Part shown: piece by piece, positions 11,900 through 22,553 of the stretch
How positions within the stretch are numbered: position 1 is the stretch's first letter
How the letters are laid out: each line of letters starts with the position of its first letter
DNA from: Mactromeris polynyma
Lineage: Eukaryota; Mollusca; Bivalvia; Venerida; Mactridae
DNA: 64,000 bases
Assembly (NCBI GenBank): GCA_032209605.1
Contig: JASFXZ010000110.1
Coordinates: 205,914 to 269,913 of the forward strand
Reading direction: 5' to 3'
Program-made: the position numbers and the translations under genes
The notes under the pieces: model-generated
Told to the model about the DNA's origin: nothing
Databases searched by the model: none
Seen by the model: the letters and a program-made list of their open reading frames with translations, nothing else

Positions 11900-12150
11900 T
11901 AGGGGAGACCGGGGCCCCGTTTTAGAAAAATCACAATTTATTAACGGTTTCTATAGCTAGATCTCTGAAAAATGTATATTTATGTAAGGCATAATGGGGC
12001 TGTACTAGCCCAACTATTCCAAACAGTGTTTCTCTATCTTCATAAGGGTAATTTCTGCTTAAAGTAATCAGGTCAATGTGACCGAACTTGCCCCGCGAAA
12101 GGGTCAAGTTTGGCCACCCCACGGGGCAAGTTCGGCTTGCAGAGACTTTA
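11900..12150. repeat. GC-rich palindromic block with 14-bp inverted repeat
   Basis: Contains GGGGAGACCGGGGCCCCG at about 11905-11922. Further on is a perfect 14-bp inverted repeat, CCGAACTTGCCCCG (12082-12095) against CGGGGCAAGTTCGG (12122-12135), separated by 26 bp that include GGGTCAAGTTTGGCC. The sharp GC contrast with the AT-rich surroundings and the hairpin suggest the end of a non-autonomous DNA element. It lies 200 bp beyond the 3' end of the OTU pseudogene and may belong to the same element. The superfamily is not assigned. Confidence 0.55.
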
Positions 12151-12350
12151 TTGTACAATGTTTGTATATTGCGAAACCAATCTGTAGACTGAAAAATTGA
12201 AACGTACTTATAACTCCAACATCAAAAAGTTTATTACTTTGAACATCAGCATGTGTGCGTTCCATTTGTAATTACATGTTTATTAAAACTGAACAACAAC
12301 AACAATTAAACACTTCCGGAAATACATGTAAGTACTATTATCATTTTACT

Positions 12351-13388
12351 CTAATCTATATCAGAGTCACAGTTTTGACACTTGTAAAACAACATGCCTG
12401 TTGTGTCTGCACATTCGTCATGACCACATTTTGCAAACAGTGCACTCGATCCATTCTTCGTGGGCCTACTGTTGTCCCAGCTCTCCATACTAAACAAAAA
12501 TATTCGTCTTCACTGTCTGAGGTTTTATCTTGTTTTTTGGTTGATTTACTCATCGAATTGCTTTTGGTTTTATCTGACTGTTGTATTGGATTATTAGATT
12601 TCGGTAGCCCTTTTGTTTGTTTCCTTGTTATGTGTGACTTGCTTACTTACTGAATCAGGAGAGAACTCCATTTTCCTTGCCACAGGGGTAGAGGGATATG
12701 TCATTCTAATATTCGAGCTGCTTGTATTGGCAGAGGTAGGATGTTCTTTCTGTGTATTGCCACAAGAATCGCTCGATTTGGTAGATGAGGAGTTCTCTCC
12801 CATTGGATCATTGGAAATTTCAGTAACTGGTAGTATTTCATAATCAGCTGTGATTTCAGATGTTTTATAAACAGCACCACTGTAATATTCGTCAGCATCA
12901 GAACCTTGCAATATCAAGTATATAGTGCGTCGAGGTTCTACTCCGTGTCTACCAGGAAGCAATAGCAGTTCACTTGTCACGTAATTCACCTCTCTAATTA
13001 CAACAGCTTTCATGTTTATTGCATTACAGAGAGCATTGAGGAAAAGGTCACATATGTTAATGCTATACTGTTTTTCTTGTATGTACATCTGGACTGCAAC
13101 CATCATGTTCGCGTCGTCCGTTACTGCGAAACCCCGATAGAATGGCTGATTAGTTCGAATTTCCTCAGATAGAATTTTTCCCAACTCCTCGTCTGTAAAA
13201 ACCTCATTTCCAGTAGCATACAGAGATGAGCTAACTGCATATAGGAGGCAATGTCCATCACCTCTTACTGGTATGGGTGAAATGTTACGTTCTCGAAGGT
13301 AGCTATTCAAGTCAGTATGCCTATGGCTGCTACCTAGTTGTTCTGAATCTGTATCCCTATCATCGGATGAGGTGTCAAGGGTTAAGGG
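12351..13388 (-). pseudogene. OTU-like cysteine protease with C-terminal zinc finger, frameshifted
   Basis: Minus-strand frame from 13388 to a TAA/TGA-type stop at 12594. It carries an OTU (ovarian tumour) deubiquitinase core: RGDGHCLLYAVSSSL with Asp and Cys at about 13257 and 13248, then FYRGFAV..., and a late DADEYYSGAV segment. In active OTU enzymes a catalytic His sits before the Tyr of that last segment; here the codon is TAT (Tyr). After the stop the protein continues in another frame (NPIQQSDKTKSNSMSKSTKK, then SDSEDEYFCLV at about 12490). A third frame, with a nonsense codon, reads WIECTVC...SHDEC and YKCQNCDSD, ending at a TAG at 12351-12353. That is a treble-clef/PHD-like finger of the sort found at the C-terminus of many invertebrate transposon-encoded proteins. 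No ATG is available upstream before a TAA at 13389, so an exon boundary or a truncated copy is possible. Confidence 0.75.
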
Positions 13389-13402
13389 TTAGGGTTAGGT
13401 CT
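13379..13402 (+). repeat. Short telomere-like TTAGGG run
   Basis: AGGGTTAAGGGTTAGGGTTAGG: three imperfect TTAGGG units at the 5' edge of the OTU pseudogene frame. It is too short to be a telomere remnant with confidence. It may be a repair scar or chance. Confidence 0.4.
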
Positions 13403-14363
13403 TACACAAGATATATCAGGTTACCCACAGCTAATGCACAAGTCTGGCACGCAATTGATCGCTTATTATTGTTTCAATCAAATTTTTGAACATTTTTGAC
13501 GCTAAACGCATGTATTCTGTGAACGGCAGACATGTAAATTATAGTATGTGAGTATATTAGTCGTAGATGATATTAAAGTACCGCTCGTGCGTAATACTAC
13601 CGAAATACCGGAATACACGTAAACTTTTCACAGAAAAATAAATACATAAAGGGTATAATAAACCTGTCAATTAAACCATTGTTGAAGTGTTGTACATTTA
13701 TATCTTATGATAGTGTCAAAATAACTGAATAACTGTGAAATAATTAAAACCCCTGTGAGGTCAATTTGACTAGGACATGTTTAATGTTTCATGAGATGGG
13801 GCTGGTGCGCCTTACAGCGATATTGGTAAACTAGGAGAGGAGTATTTACCCGAGGTCTTAAGATCAGAAATCTTTACTTTCAAGACAAACGGAACTGTGG
13901 AAGAACATACTTGAGAGTGTCTGAATGGGTGAGACCATTTCGAAAACTGGGAAATAAAAATTGCTGAAAATTGCTTCTCACTGACTTAAAATTGCTCCGT
14001 CGCCACATATACCTCTCGTACCAACTCATGTACTGCATTTAAACAATATTTTAAAAACACAGACTCTAGTTAATGTATTGATGTTCAATAAAGGTCATAA
14101 AAAATACAATCAAACATTGTCTTTCAAACGTTGACGATACGAGTACGTATTTAAATTATTTCATAGTGATAATTCGACATTGGCTGTATATCTAACGTAT
14201 GTATCTTGCAGTCCTACAGTTTGCAAGGAAGTTGTCTGTAAACCAGAATAATCATAACAATTACATTAACATTCAGTTTTAATAGATAAGAACAAAACAA
14301 TGATGGCAATTTACAGCGTACATGATGTATGCATAAATCAATTACATAAATGATATAAGTAAA
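13403..14363. other. Intergenic
   Basis: No gene or repeat recognised. Confidence 0.5.
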
Positions 14364-14550
14364 CAAGAGATATCTTGAAAAAAGATGTACCATTTATCGA
14401 AGGTTAACCAATCCGCGTCCAGGTTACGAACGTTGTTCGGTTGAAGAGAAATTACATTGGTGGTTAACGTAAGATTTGATTGCTTCACACAACATTGATA
14501 TGCAAATATCAAAACCATGTTAGTACGACTGCGCCGAAAAAGGAAAAGTT
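14364..14550 (+). repeat. Dispersed ~320-bp repeat, copy B (internally deleted)
   Basis: Starts with CAAGAGATATCTTGAAAAAA, then jumps directly to TTTATCGAAGGTTAACCAAT. The central ~120 bp present in copies A, C and D (TTGTTGTGCAACATAAAA to GGTAAGGTAACGTACCC) is missing. The 3' half is well kept: GTTGTTCGGTTGAAGAGAAA, GGTGGTTAACGTAAG, GATATGCAAAT and GCGCCGAAAAA. Confidence 0.8.
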
Positions 14551-15108
14551 CGCAAATAAATACGATAGCCTGCATGTACTGTCTCTCCCAATTGAAAATT
14601 ACGCTTACACAAAGGCAATATTTTCCAAAACATTGCAAGATATGGAAAAATGGTGTCGATAAAGTTTATGATTGGTATCTTGACAAACGAACTTAAATTC
14701 TTCTATTCGTACAATAACTGGTATAAGTCGCCACATACTGAATATTAGAAACGAGAAACGTCGCCATATATCAAGCATTTATTAAAAGCATTTTCGAATT
14801 TTGTAACTTATTTTTAAAATACGCATTCAAACTAAAATTGGATCGATACAATAACACGACGCCAGCATTCAGCCAACAGGCTAATTGTTGCATGGCTATA
14901 TTCAGATTACTAAAGAAACATCCTTTAATCAAGAGGTGAAAATGGCTGTATGGAGAGTAGGCTGTTCTAGAGAAGATTAATCCGTAGTGAAGTATACTAA
15001 GAGAAAACTGTTAATGTTGTCGAAGAGAGGTTTTTACTCAAGAGAGAGCTTGCTCTGGAGAGGACGCCTTGTTACTGTTGGTAAATAAACAAAGTATAGT
15101 GCTTTATT
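14551..15108. other. Intergenic
   Basis: No supported feature; small frames only. Confidence 0.5.
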
Positions 15109-15348
15109 TCTGCGGAGCCGTATTTTGGCGGTTTTTAGAGTTCTCCTTATTGGCGGTGTTTAAATTTGGCGCATTTGCGATTTTCAGCCAAAATATTTAT
15201 TTTTGAACAATCAGAATCATCCAGTGTTTTACTCATCATAAATCCAAAACATGCGGCGAATATTGTTTAGCTGAGTTTTATTAAGGCGGATTAGACATTG
15301 ACCGCCAAAATAGCGCCAAAATAAAAAAAAACGCCAATACAACCCGCA
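15109..15348. mobile_element. Inverted-repeat element rich in GGCG/CGCC words (MITE-like)
   Basis: The left end reads TGCGGAGCCGTATTTTGGCG and the right end is close to its inverse (CGCCAATACAACCCGCA). GGCGG...GGCGC words lie inside the left arm and CGCC/GCGCC words inside the right. There is no coding frame. Imperfect terminal inverted repeats and small size fit a decayed MITE, but target-site duplications are not evident. Confidence 0.45.
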
Positions 15349-15695
15349 ATACAGTAACTCCCCCGTCAGTGAAATATTCAATACTAAATTAACAACTTGA
15401 GCAGTCTCATTCCGAGTAAATGTGTCACGTCGTCGATTTCAGTGTTTATATATTACTAGAAGTGGAAAACAGACGTGTAGGAAGATTAATTGTCGTAGAA
15501 TTTTCCTGAACTTCGCTCACTAATCGAATGCACTCATTGTCACTGATAAACATACAACTGCCTTAGTTTCCGATAATCTGTGTAGTCTTACATAAATATC
15601 GTAGTATGGATGTTGTGACGTACGGTGTTATGTATATATTTTGTATCTTTATAGATCATAGAGGGTTTTAATTCAGCGTATACAGTGATGTAAAA
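15349..15695. other. Intergenic
   Basis: Nothing recognised. Confidence 0.45.
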
Positions 15696-16009
15696 GAAGA
15701 AATATCTTAAAAAAAGATCGTCGGTGCAATTTGAAGGTTAAGATTTGTTGTGCAACATAAAAAATGCCGAGCTGTTACGATTGCTGGTCACTCCAGATCC
15801 AAAATGGATTTCGGTTATTTCACCAATATTCATTAGATTGCGGTAAGGTAACGTACCCCTAATAGAAAGGTTAACCAATCCGCGTCAAGGTTACAACGTT
15901 GGTCGGTTGAAGTTGGTTTAGTGGTTAACGTAAGATTTGTTTGGTTTACACAACATTGATATGCAAATAAAAAGGAATGTTAGTACGGCTGCGCCGAAAA
16001 ACGACTGAT
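15696..16009 (+). repeat. Dispersed ~320-bp repeat, copy C
   Basis: Full-length copy with all landmarks: GAAATATCTTAAAAAAAGAT, GAAGGTTAAGATTTGTTGTG, GATCCAAAATGGATTTCGGT, GGTAAGGTAACGTACCCC, GGTTAACCAATCCGCGTC, GTGGTTAACGTAAGATTTG, GATATGCAAAT and GTACGGCTGCGCCGAAAAAC. Confidence 0.85.
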
Positions 16010-16620
16010 AGTTTAGCTTCTCACGACATCACTCTTAACATCATTACTGGTGATTGGCAAAATATAAAAGATCGCCTACAGTGTTTCTAACATCATTCAG
16101 CATGTTTGGCTGAAGTCCATTAGAGAGTCATCAATCTTCTTCGTGTTCCAGTTTAAACGAATCGCGTATTAACTCGGTGAAAAATATGGCAAACGGGCCA
16201 CAATACTGAAGCATACGCGGATTTTATCCGCCAAGTGAAGATGAGCGAAGGCGATTTTGTGTTAACGCTCGTCATATATTACCAAATTGCTGTGACCCCG
16301 TCCGTGATCTGTTGTGCTTTCAGTTTAAGATACAGCAGTGCAGAATTTGATCGGATCACATGAGTTATTTAACTTCATATAATATTATCATAATGTATGC
16401 ATCCGCAACAATTTGCATCAGATGATACTTCGTGTTCTTTCATTCATGGGAAAACATTACAATAACTGGACAGTTGAATTGCCGTACAAATATTTAAACT
16501 TCTAAAAGAAAATTGCAAAAGATGATGCAAAGTTCCAGTTGCCAGTCGGGTATATAAGTCGTAGTATAAGAGTTTACACCTGGTATAAAATAATCATGTT
16601 GACGAAAGCTTCCTTAGTAA
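16010..16620. other. Intergenic
   Basis: No supported gene. Confidence 0.45.
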
Positions 16621-16745
16621 CGACCCAGTACTTGCAACACATTTGAGAAATAAGGAGTTCGGGATCAAAGCCCATTTAAAGTGGGACTCGAACTCACGAC
16701 CTTCGGATCAGGAATTAAGCGCTTTACCAATCGACCAATACGCTT
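16621..16745 (-). mobile_element. tRNA-Met-like SINE
   Basis: On the minus strand the head reads TTGGTCGATTGGTAAAGCGC (A-box) and GAAGGTCGTGAGTTCGAGTC (B-box). This resembles the T-arm half of elongator tRNA-Met, where the AAGGTCGTGAGTTCGA string is typical. It is followed by GGGCTTTGATCCCGAACTCC, a body also present at 50.3 kb. The anticodon arm is not intact, so it is a SINE or tRNA pseudogene rather than a tRNA gene. Confidence 0.7.
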
Positions 16746-17815
16746 CACACAACTACTACAAGAGTTTTGCTTTACGATTTCGATACAGTCAGTATAATGG
16801 CTAGTCCACTAAACGAGCGTGCTTCATTCCAAGCTCACCATGTCGTGATCAAGAACAATCAATATATTTCTGTTGCCAGTCGTTATCTACCAGAAAATGG
16901 ATTAGTATCTAACGATGTGATTAAATTAATAATGACTGTAATGGAATAGCCAGGCACACGCTAAAATAAGTTCATAATTTCCGGGGTTTTATTATTAAAC
17001 AATGAATGTTTGCCCTTCTGTATTCAATGTGCGAGGCATGGTCATGTCACGTATCGTTCACTAAGATAATTGTTCAACTGACAGTCGACTTTTAAAAAGA
17101 AATCGATAAAGAAACGTGAGTTTGGCGTGAAGCAGTAATTAATGGAGCGTATAAGTGCCGAATTGACTTATGTTTGGAAGAATTCAGTACAATTTAGAAG
17201 TGTCCGCTCTTTGACTCCATATATAAAACACATATGCCTATTTACATCGTATTTTAGGAAGTTAAATGTCCTACTTAAACATTTTTAATCTTGCATCTCT
17301 TTTCTATACCGCAGTGTCTAAAATAGTCGTACATGAAGTGTTTAAGCTCCAGCATATCATGGAACTATCAATTTCGTTTAGAATTTCAGAAAACAAAAGC
17401 ACTGCAGTCATTATTATAAAAGCCAAAGTATTGTAAACAAAACGTATTATTGACGAGTGCTGTAAAACTAGAGAAAAATTTCGAAATTACTTTTTCAGCA
17501 TTCCGCTTCTATAAAATACGTTCATAAAGCGACGTACCATGAATAATTTAGCACAAAATGTCAGATTTTCAGTGTTTTATAGTAGGAGTTAATTATCGTA
17601 TGAAGTTTTTTTTATTGGAGTATCAAATCCTACACACTATATCACAAAAACAATGACGAGGTAATTTGGAGAAAAAAATCTGACTGCAGTCTCCAATAAG
17701 GTATCCAAATTATACTTAAACAGTGTGCCGATTTAATCCATACTGTCAAATGATGATTAATGAACTCAAACTGAGCTGGTTCATTTAAAGCTAGTAAGAC
17801 ACATTATAGTGGGTT
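16746..17815. other. Intergenic
   Basis: No recognisable gene or repeat. Only small chance frames. Confidence 0.5.
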
Positions 17816-18698
17816 TACTGTACATAATCTAGAATGTCGCATACCCATGAGACAATGCATACTGTACATCATCTAGGATGTCGTAGACCCATGAGACAAT
17901 GCATACTGTACATAATCTAGAATGTCGTAGACCCATGATACAATGCATACTGTACATCATCTAGGATGTCGTAGACCCATGAGACAATGCATACTGTACA
18001 TCATCTAGAATGTCGTAGACACATGAGACAATGCATACTGTACATCATCTAGGATGTCGTAGACCCATGAGACAATGCATACTGTACATCATCTAGAATG
18101 TCGTAGACCCATGAGACAATGCATACTGTACATCATCTAGAATGTCGTAGACCCATGAGACAATGCATACTGTACATCATCTAGGATGTCGTAGACCCAT
18201 GAGACAATGCATACTGTACATCATCTAGAATGTCGTAGACCCATGAGACAATGCATACTGTACATCATCTAGGATGTCGTAGACCCATGAGACAATGCAT
18301 ACTGTACATAATCTAGAATGTCGTAGACACATGAGACAATGCATACTGTACATAATCTAGAATGTCGTAGACCCATGAGACAATGCATACTGAACATCAT
18401 CTAGGATGTCGTAGACCCATGAGACAATGCATACTGTACATCATCTAGAATGTCGTAGACCCATGAGACAATGCATACTGTACATAATCTAGAATGTCGT
18501 ATACCCATGATACAATGCATACTGTACATAATCTAGAATGTCGTAGACACATGAGACAATGCATACTGTACATAATCTAGAATGTCGTAGACCCATGAGA
18601 CAATGCATACTGTACATCATCTAGAATGTCGTAGACCCATGATACAATGCATACTGTACATAATCTAGAATGTCGTAGACCCATGAGACAATGCATAC
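17816..18698 (+). repeat. Minisatellite, 44-bp unit, about 20 copies
   Basis: The unit begins CATCTAGAATGTCGTAGACC and continues CATGAGACAATGCATACTGT + ACAT. The copies are very regular. Variants alternate at a few positions: CTAGAA/CTAGGA, ACATCAT/ACATAAT, GACCC/GACAC and GAGAC/GATAC. The unit contains several short palindromes (TCTAGA, TGCATA, GTAC). The array ends 43 bp before a tRNA-headed SINE. Confidence 0.97.
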
Positions 18699-18740
18699 TA
18701 AATGATGACAGGTAGTTAACATGCATGATTTGTTCGGCCC

Positions 18741-18985
18741 TCCTGTTTAGCTCAGTCAGTATAGAGCTCGACTGCTTATCTAAAAGTCATGGGTCCGAAA
18801 CCCAGTTATTCCGAGACAATTTGACTGAAGATAATGCACCCAAAGGTATTTGCCATCCATATCTAAACTCTTGTTTATGTAAAAGCTGTCAGTTACTTGC
18901 GGAGCTGCAGACTAGTACTAGTTGGTAACATAGGAGCACTGGTGTGTAACTGAAATACTGTTGAGAAACGGTGAAAAGAAACAAA
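18741..18985 (+). mobile_element. tRNA-headed SINE, near full length (family with CGTTTCTCAACA tail)
   Basis: The head carries an A-box TTTAGCTCAGTCAGTA and a B-box-like GGGTCCGAAACCC. The body includes GTCAGTTACTTGCGGAGCTG, TAGTACTAGTTGG and AGGAGCACTGG, and the 3' end is AACTGAAATACTGTTGAGAAACGG. The same body occurs inverted at 24591-24823 and 46941-47080, and a 53-bp piece of it is tandemly amplified at 43.7-45.0 kb. RNA polymerase III would transcribe such an element. The head is the best-preserved of this family in the window. Confidence 0.75.
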
Positions 18986-21900
18986 GCATGTTTTGTTCAT
19001 ACGTTATAAACTGATCACAATGCTCACAGACAAAAAGAACTCTTCATAAATCAGAGGATAACCCAAACACAATTAAACAACATTACCATATTTACACATA
19101 AATGACCAAATTTGGCAACTTTTTGTCACACATTTTGGCAAAACAATTTTAAGTACTATCAACTTTCAATTGTAAAATGGGAAATAAGTTGAAAAAAGAA
19201 TATTCTCATCCAAGAATGCGTTCGAAGCAGTACACTTATGTTTAGCTATTGTTTATGGTACGAGTGAATTCCTGTCAATGTGATCAGCCATTCGGAATTA
19301 CTTCTCACTAGCTACTTATATTTACGGCCTGACATAAACTTCGGAGTAAATATGTCTTAAATGTTCCTTATATCTCTTTAAATGACAATAAGATGTTGTC
19401 ACAGACTACCATATCCGAGCAAAAGGAGAAACGGAAAAGTGTGATGAAAAGTTTGATACAGCAATGAATGAAGAAGTCAAGCAGAAAATGACACGCTCAA
19501 AGGGGCACTGCCAACCAAAAAACACAAGTAGACATGAAATGTACAAATTACAGAAGTAAAAGAGACAGGAGCCTAACCGAGAAAACCCCCGAAGAATTGA
19601 ATTATCTATACAACACGTTCGCATTTTGCACCGCAAGAGGTATGACTACAAGATCAAATTTGATGACACTTTATCTGTGTATAATGAATTGACCACATTT
19701 TCAGAAACTCTTGATGCTTAATTAGAACTTACTTACCTTTCGGGAGAATCTGAAATTACCAGTATTTTTTCTCACAAAATCCAGCACAATATTTATTCAC
19801 TTCATAGTCCGACATAGTTTGTGTATAAAGTTCCTTATAACATTGTCGCATCAAATTATGATCATCCAATAATGCCGTATACCAGTTAAATATTATTTTC
19901 CAAACCGATCATATGTATAAAAAATCCCGACAAATATATTTGAAAACAAAGCGTTTGTGCTAAATCAATATTGGCTTAAACAAAACCTTTTCCCATCTCA
20001 AAGTTCACTTGTTCTCCTTCTTGCAATGTTCCAAGCAGCTCATTAAGACAGCAATCAACCTATTTCCAGATATTTAGACCGTTCTGACTAGAATATAAAT
20101 CGCTTCATCAACAATTCCTGTCACCTATTCATCTATCTGACTATCTAGACATGCGCCTTAAAATTTAACGTTACTTTCCTAAAATCGTAATCTAAACAAT
20201 GTCCATCATAGAGCTCATAATTGTGATGCTGAATTATTTAAATTATCTGACGGGTTGTAACCAACTGATGGAAGAGCATGATAAGTTCCCTTTCTACCAG
20301 TTCATCTGACAGTAACGATACTGGTCTCTGTTCGATAAAAGTCACGCCTGAGGTGAAACTTTCAAATGTACGTTGAATCGTGTTGATAGCATTGTATAAT
20401 GAACAATCAATATCACTGTGTTAATGATAGGCATTCTGTTTGGGGTGATTTGGTTTAAACGGTAAATTCCTCAACTAATGGAGTGTTTCAATATACGAGT
20501 ACGTTATATTAATGACTGTATTACTTATTTATGTAAATTTAATTATGTATATTGAGTGTATTTGATGTAGCAGTCTCAATTATTCTCTAACGGAATAAGT
20601 GATACATTTCAATTCCATAAATGACAATAAATACTTAGTCCCTTTCATTTTAACCCCAAATGGTTTCACTCGATCGTCTGCTCCAGTAGCAGACGGCAGG
20701 TAAATAGTTCATACTCGTATATTGCGGTTCTATTAACCGCGAACGCTTGAATATAATTACATGTATATATAAAGTGTCGATAAAAAAGTTCACCTATCGG
20801 GTTATACTTGGGATAATCTTAACATCAATTGTGCTCAAAACTGCCTGCCATTTAAACTTTATTTTTTGCATGCTAAGTATTCTCTTATGGATGATTTCAG
20901 ATCACTACTCTTGTTCTTTTGCAAAGTCGTCGGCAAATAACAAGAATATTTTGTTTTGAGGCCTATGGGAAACTTTCCGCGAATCGGTTTCTAACTATTG
21001 AATGGCGTTAAACATCCGAAATTGTCTGAAAGTATGCACACTTTCAATGTTTTCTTGCCAAGTAAGATTAGACCAAAGATTTCATAAAAACTCAAAATCA
21101 CGCGGAACTAATTTTAAACGGCTTTAGCGTTGAGCTCAATCGCAGCATTTCGGAAATAAACCTCGTGGTACGTGTATGAATATACTTACACTCTCGGTAG
21201 GTGATGCGGTTTTCCTACACAGTTAACTATGATAGATCTGACTATCCAATACTATTTAAGCAAATCGTGAGCCTCGTATTTCTAATATTTATAAGATCTC
21301 TGTCATAATTTCCACAGAGACTCCTAACATTTACTTCGGTAGCCATTTTGGAACTACATGTGCTTTCAACCACGTTATTTCCGATGTCTATTTTTTTTAA
21401 AAACCGAAGTGATCCGATTGCATTGAGCTAAAAACCGGAAGTGGAGCCATGTCCGGCACTCAAGGTACTAAAATCATGTGAAGAAAATTCCACTTTCGTG
21501 ACAAGTCAAGAGAAGAAACCATTATACGTATCTCGCATTACCTGAGATAGCTTTCAGTATGCGCTTGTTTCTAGGGTGGTACCTTTTGTGTATACATTGC
21601 CAAGTTCATTTAATTTAACATGTGTATTGAAATGCATGCGCCTTTCCATGCTTTTATCGGAGAAAATGTCTCAATTATGTTTTAATAGAAAGTTGATAAA
21701 ACACGTTTAACAGTCAAAGTCTTACACACAATCGCGTATTCACTCCGTAGAAGCATACGGGAAAGCACGACAGCGATATCACACATAAATCGGGATGGAT
21801 CGTCCCGGAGAGGTCATCTGCCTGATCGTGGTCAATCTAACAGCCCTATACATAAGTATATACATTGAAAAAAATGAAGTTAATAACAAAATTGAATTAA

Positions 21901-22064
21901 TAGTATGGAAAGGTCGCGCGGAACCACTTTGCTTGAATGATGGGTCTTAGAAGCAAGGATGCATAGCCAAATGACTATGAGAGTAACGGAAATGGAACAC
22001 AAGCAAAGTGAAATAATCTATAATTTCCTAAAGTCAAAACATCATAAACAATAATTAAGAAAGA
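18986..22064. other. Long intergenic stretch, nothing supported
   Basis: About 3 kb of AT-rich sequence without a coding frame I would defend, without tandem arrays and without SINE boxes. Small frames such as 19406-19636 minus and 20747-20959 plus have no recognisable motif. Confidence 0.5.
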
Positions 22065-22320
22065 ATTAACTCATAATGTATTGATCTGTATTTGTTGTAG
22101 AAAGTGTTTGTACATCATACTATTTGAAATAAAAATAATAACTTCAAGTTTTTTAACAATCATGATATTTTTAGTCTGTAAGTAATATGGTAAAAAAGAT
22201 AATTTGAAACGGTTATACATTGCAATGTCTCTTATTAGAGATGTTTGAGCCGATGTTACAACAATACTGGATGAAGCCATTTCAAACATTTTATGTTCAG
22301 ATGAGTCAGCTACATCTATA
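22065..22320. repeat. Dispersed repeat, partner of 51325-51556
   Basis: Aligns by eye with 51325-51556 in the same orientation. Shared blocks include AACTCATAATGTATTGATC, TAGTAATATGGTAAAAAA (or its near match), CTTATTAGAGATGTTT and AACATTTTATGTTCAGA-GAG. Divergence is moderate with indels. It overlaps the decayed minus-strand frame described separately. Confidence 0.65.
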
Positions 22321-22553
22321 ACCAGTCAAGGAATATCGCGTATTTTTGTAGGAATTGAACAACTGATTATTATTTTTTCTAATTTTTTATATCGAGTATA
22401 TTTATTCATATCAATTTCTTGACAATTATTGGCGAAGGCAGTTCCAATAGATCCTATGGTCATTATCGTTTGACACACAGTGTAAACCAAATACGATAAG
22501 GCTTTCATTATCGATCTATCCATTATATTGGGTATAGGGTGGGAAGGTTGTTT
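22071..22553 (-). pseudogene. Possible decayed coding fragment interrupted by one TGA
   Basis: A minus-strand frame opens at about 22551, with an ATG at 22523. It is interrupted by a single TGA at 22326-22328, then stays open in the same frame to 22071, giving about 150 codons in total. The N-terminal part contains a hydrophobic run (YLVYTVCQTIMTIGSIGTAF) compatible with a membrane segment. The part around DVADSSEHKMFEMASSS is conserved in nucleotide sequence at 51.3-51.6 kb, where the frame is destroyed. I do not recognise a family. It may equally be a chance frame within a repeat. Confidence 0.3.

Noticed and set aside
11931..12158. A 75-codon minus-strand frame through the GC-rich palindrome
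   Set aside because: The frame crosses the inverted repeat and has no motif. The palindrome itself is the more likely signal.
13379..13402. Interstitial telomere or chromosome fusion point
   Set aside because: Only about three imperfect TTAGGG units, with no head-to-head arrangement. It is too short to claim.
17816..18698. CRISPR array
   Set aside because: The repeats are contiguous 44-bp units without unique spacers, in a eukaryotic context. It is a minisatellite.
18741..18815. Functional tRNA gene (Arg-like anticodon region)
   Set aside because: A and B boxes are present, but the acceptor stem does not pair and a known SINE body follows. Called a SINE head.
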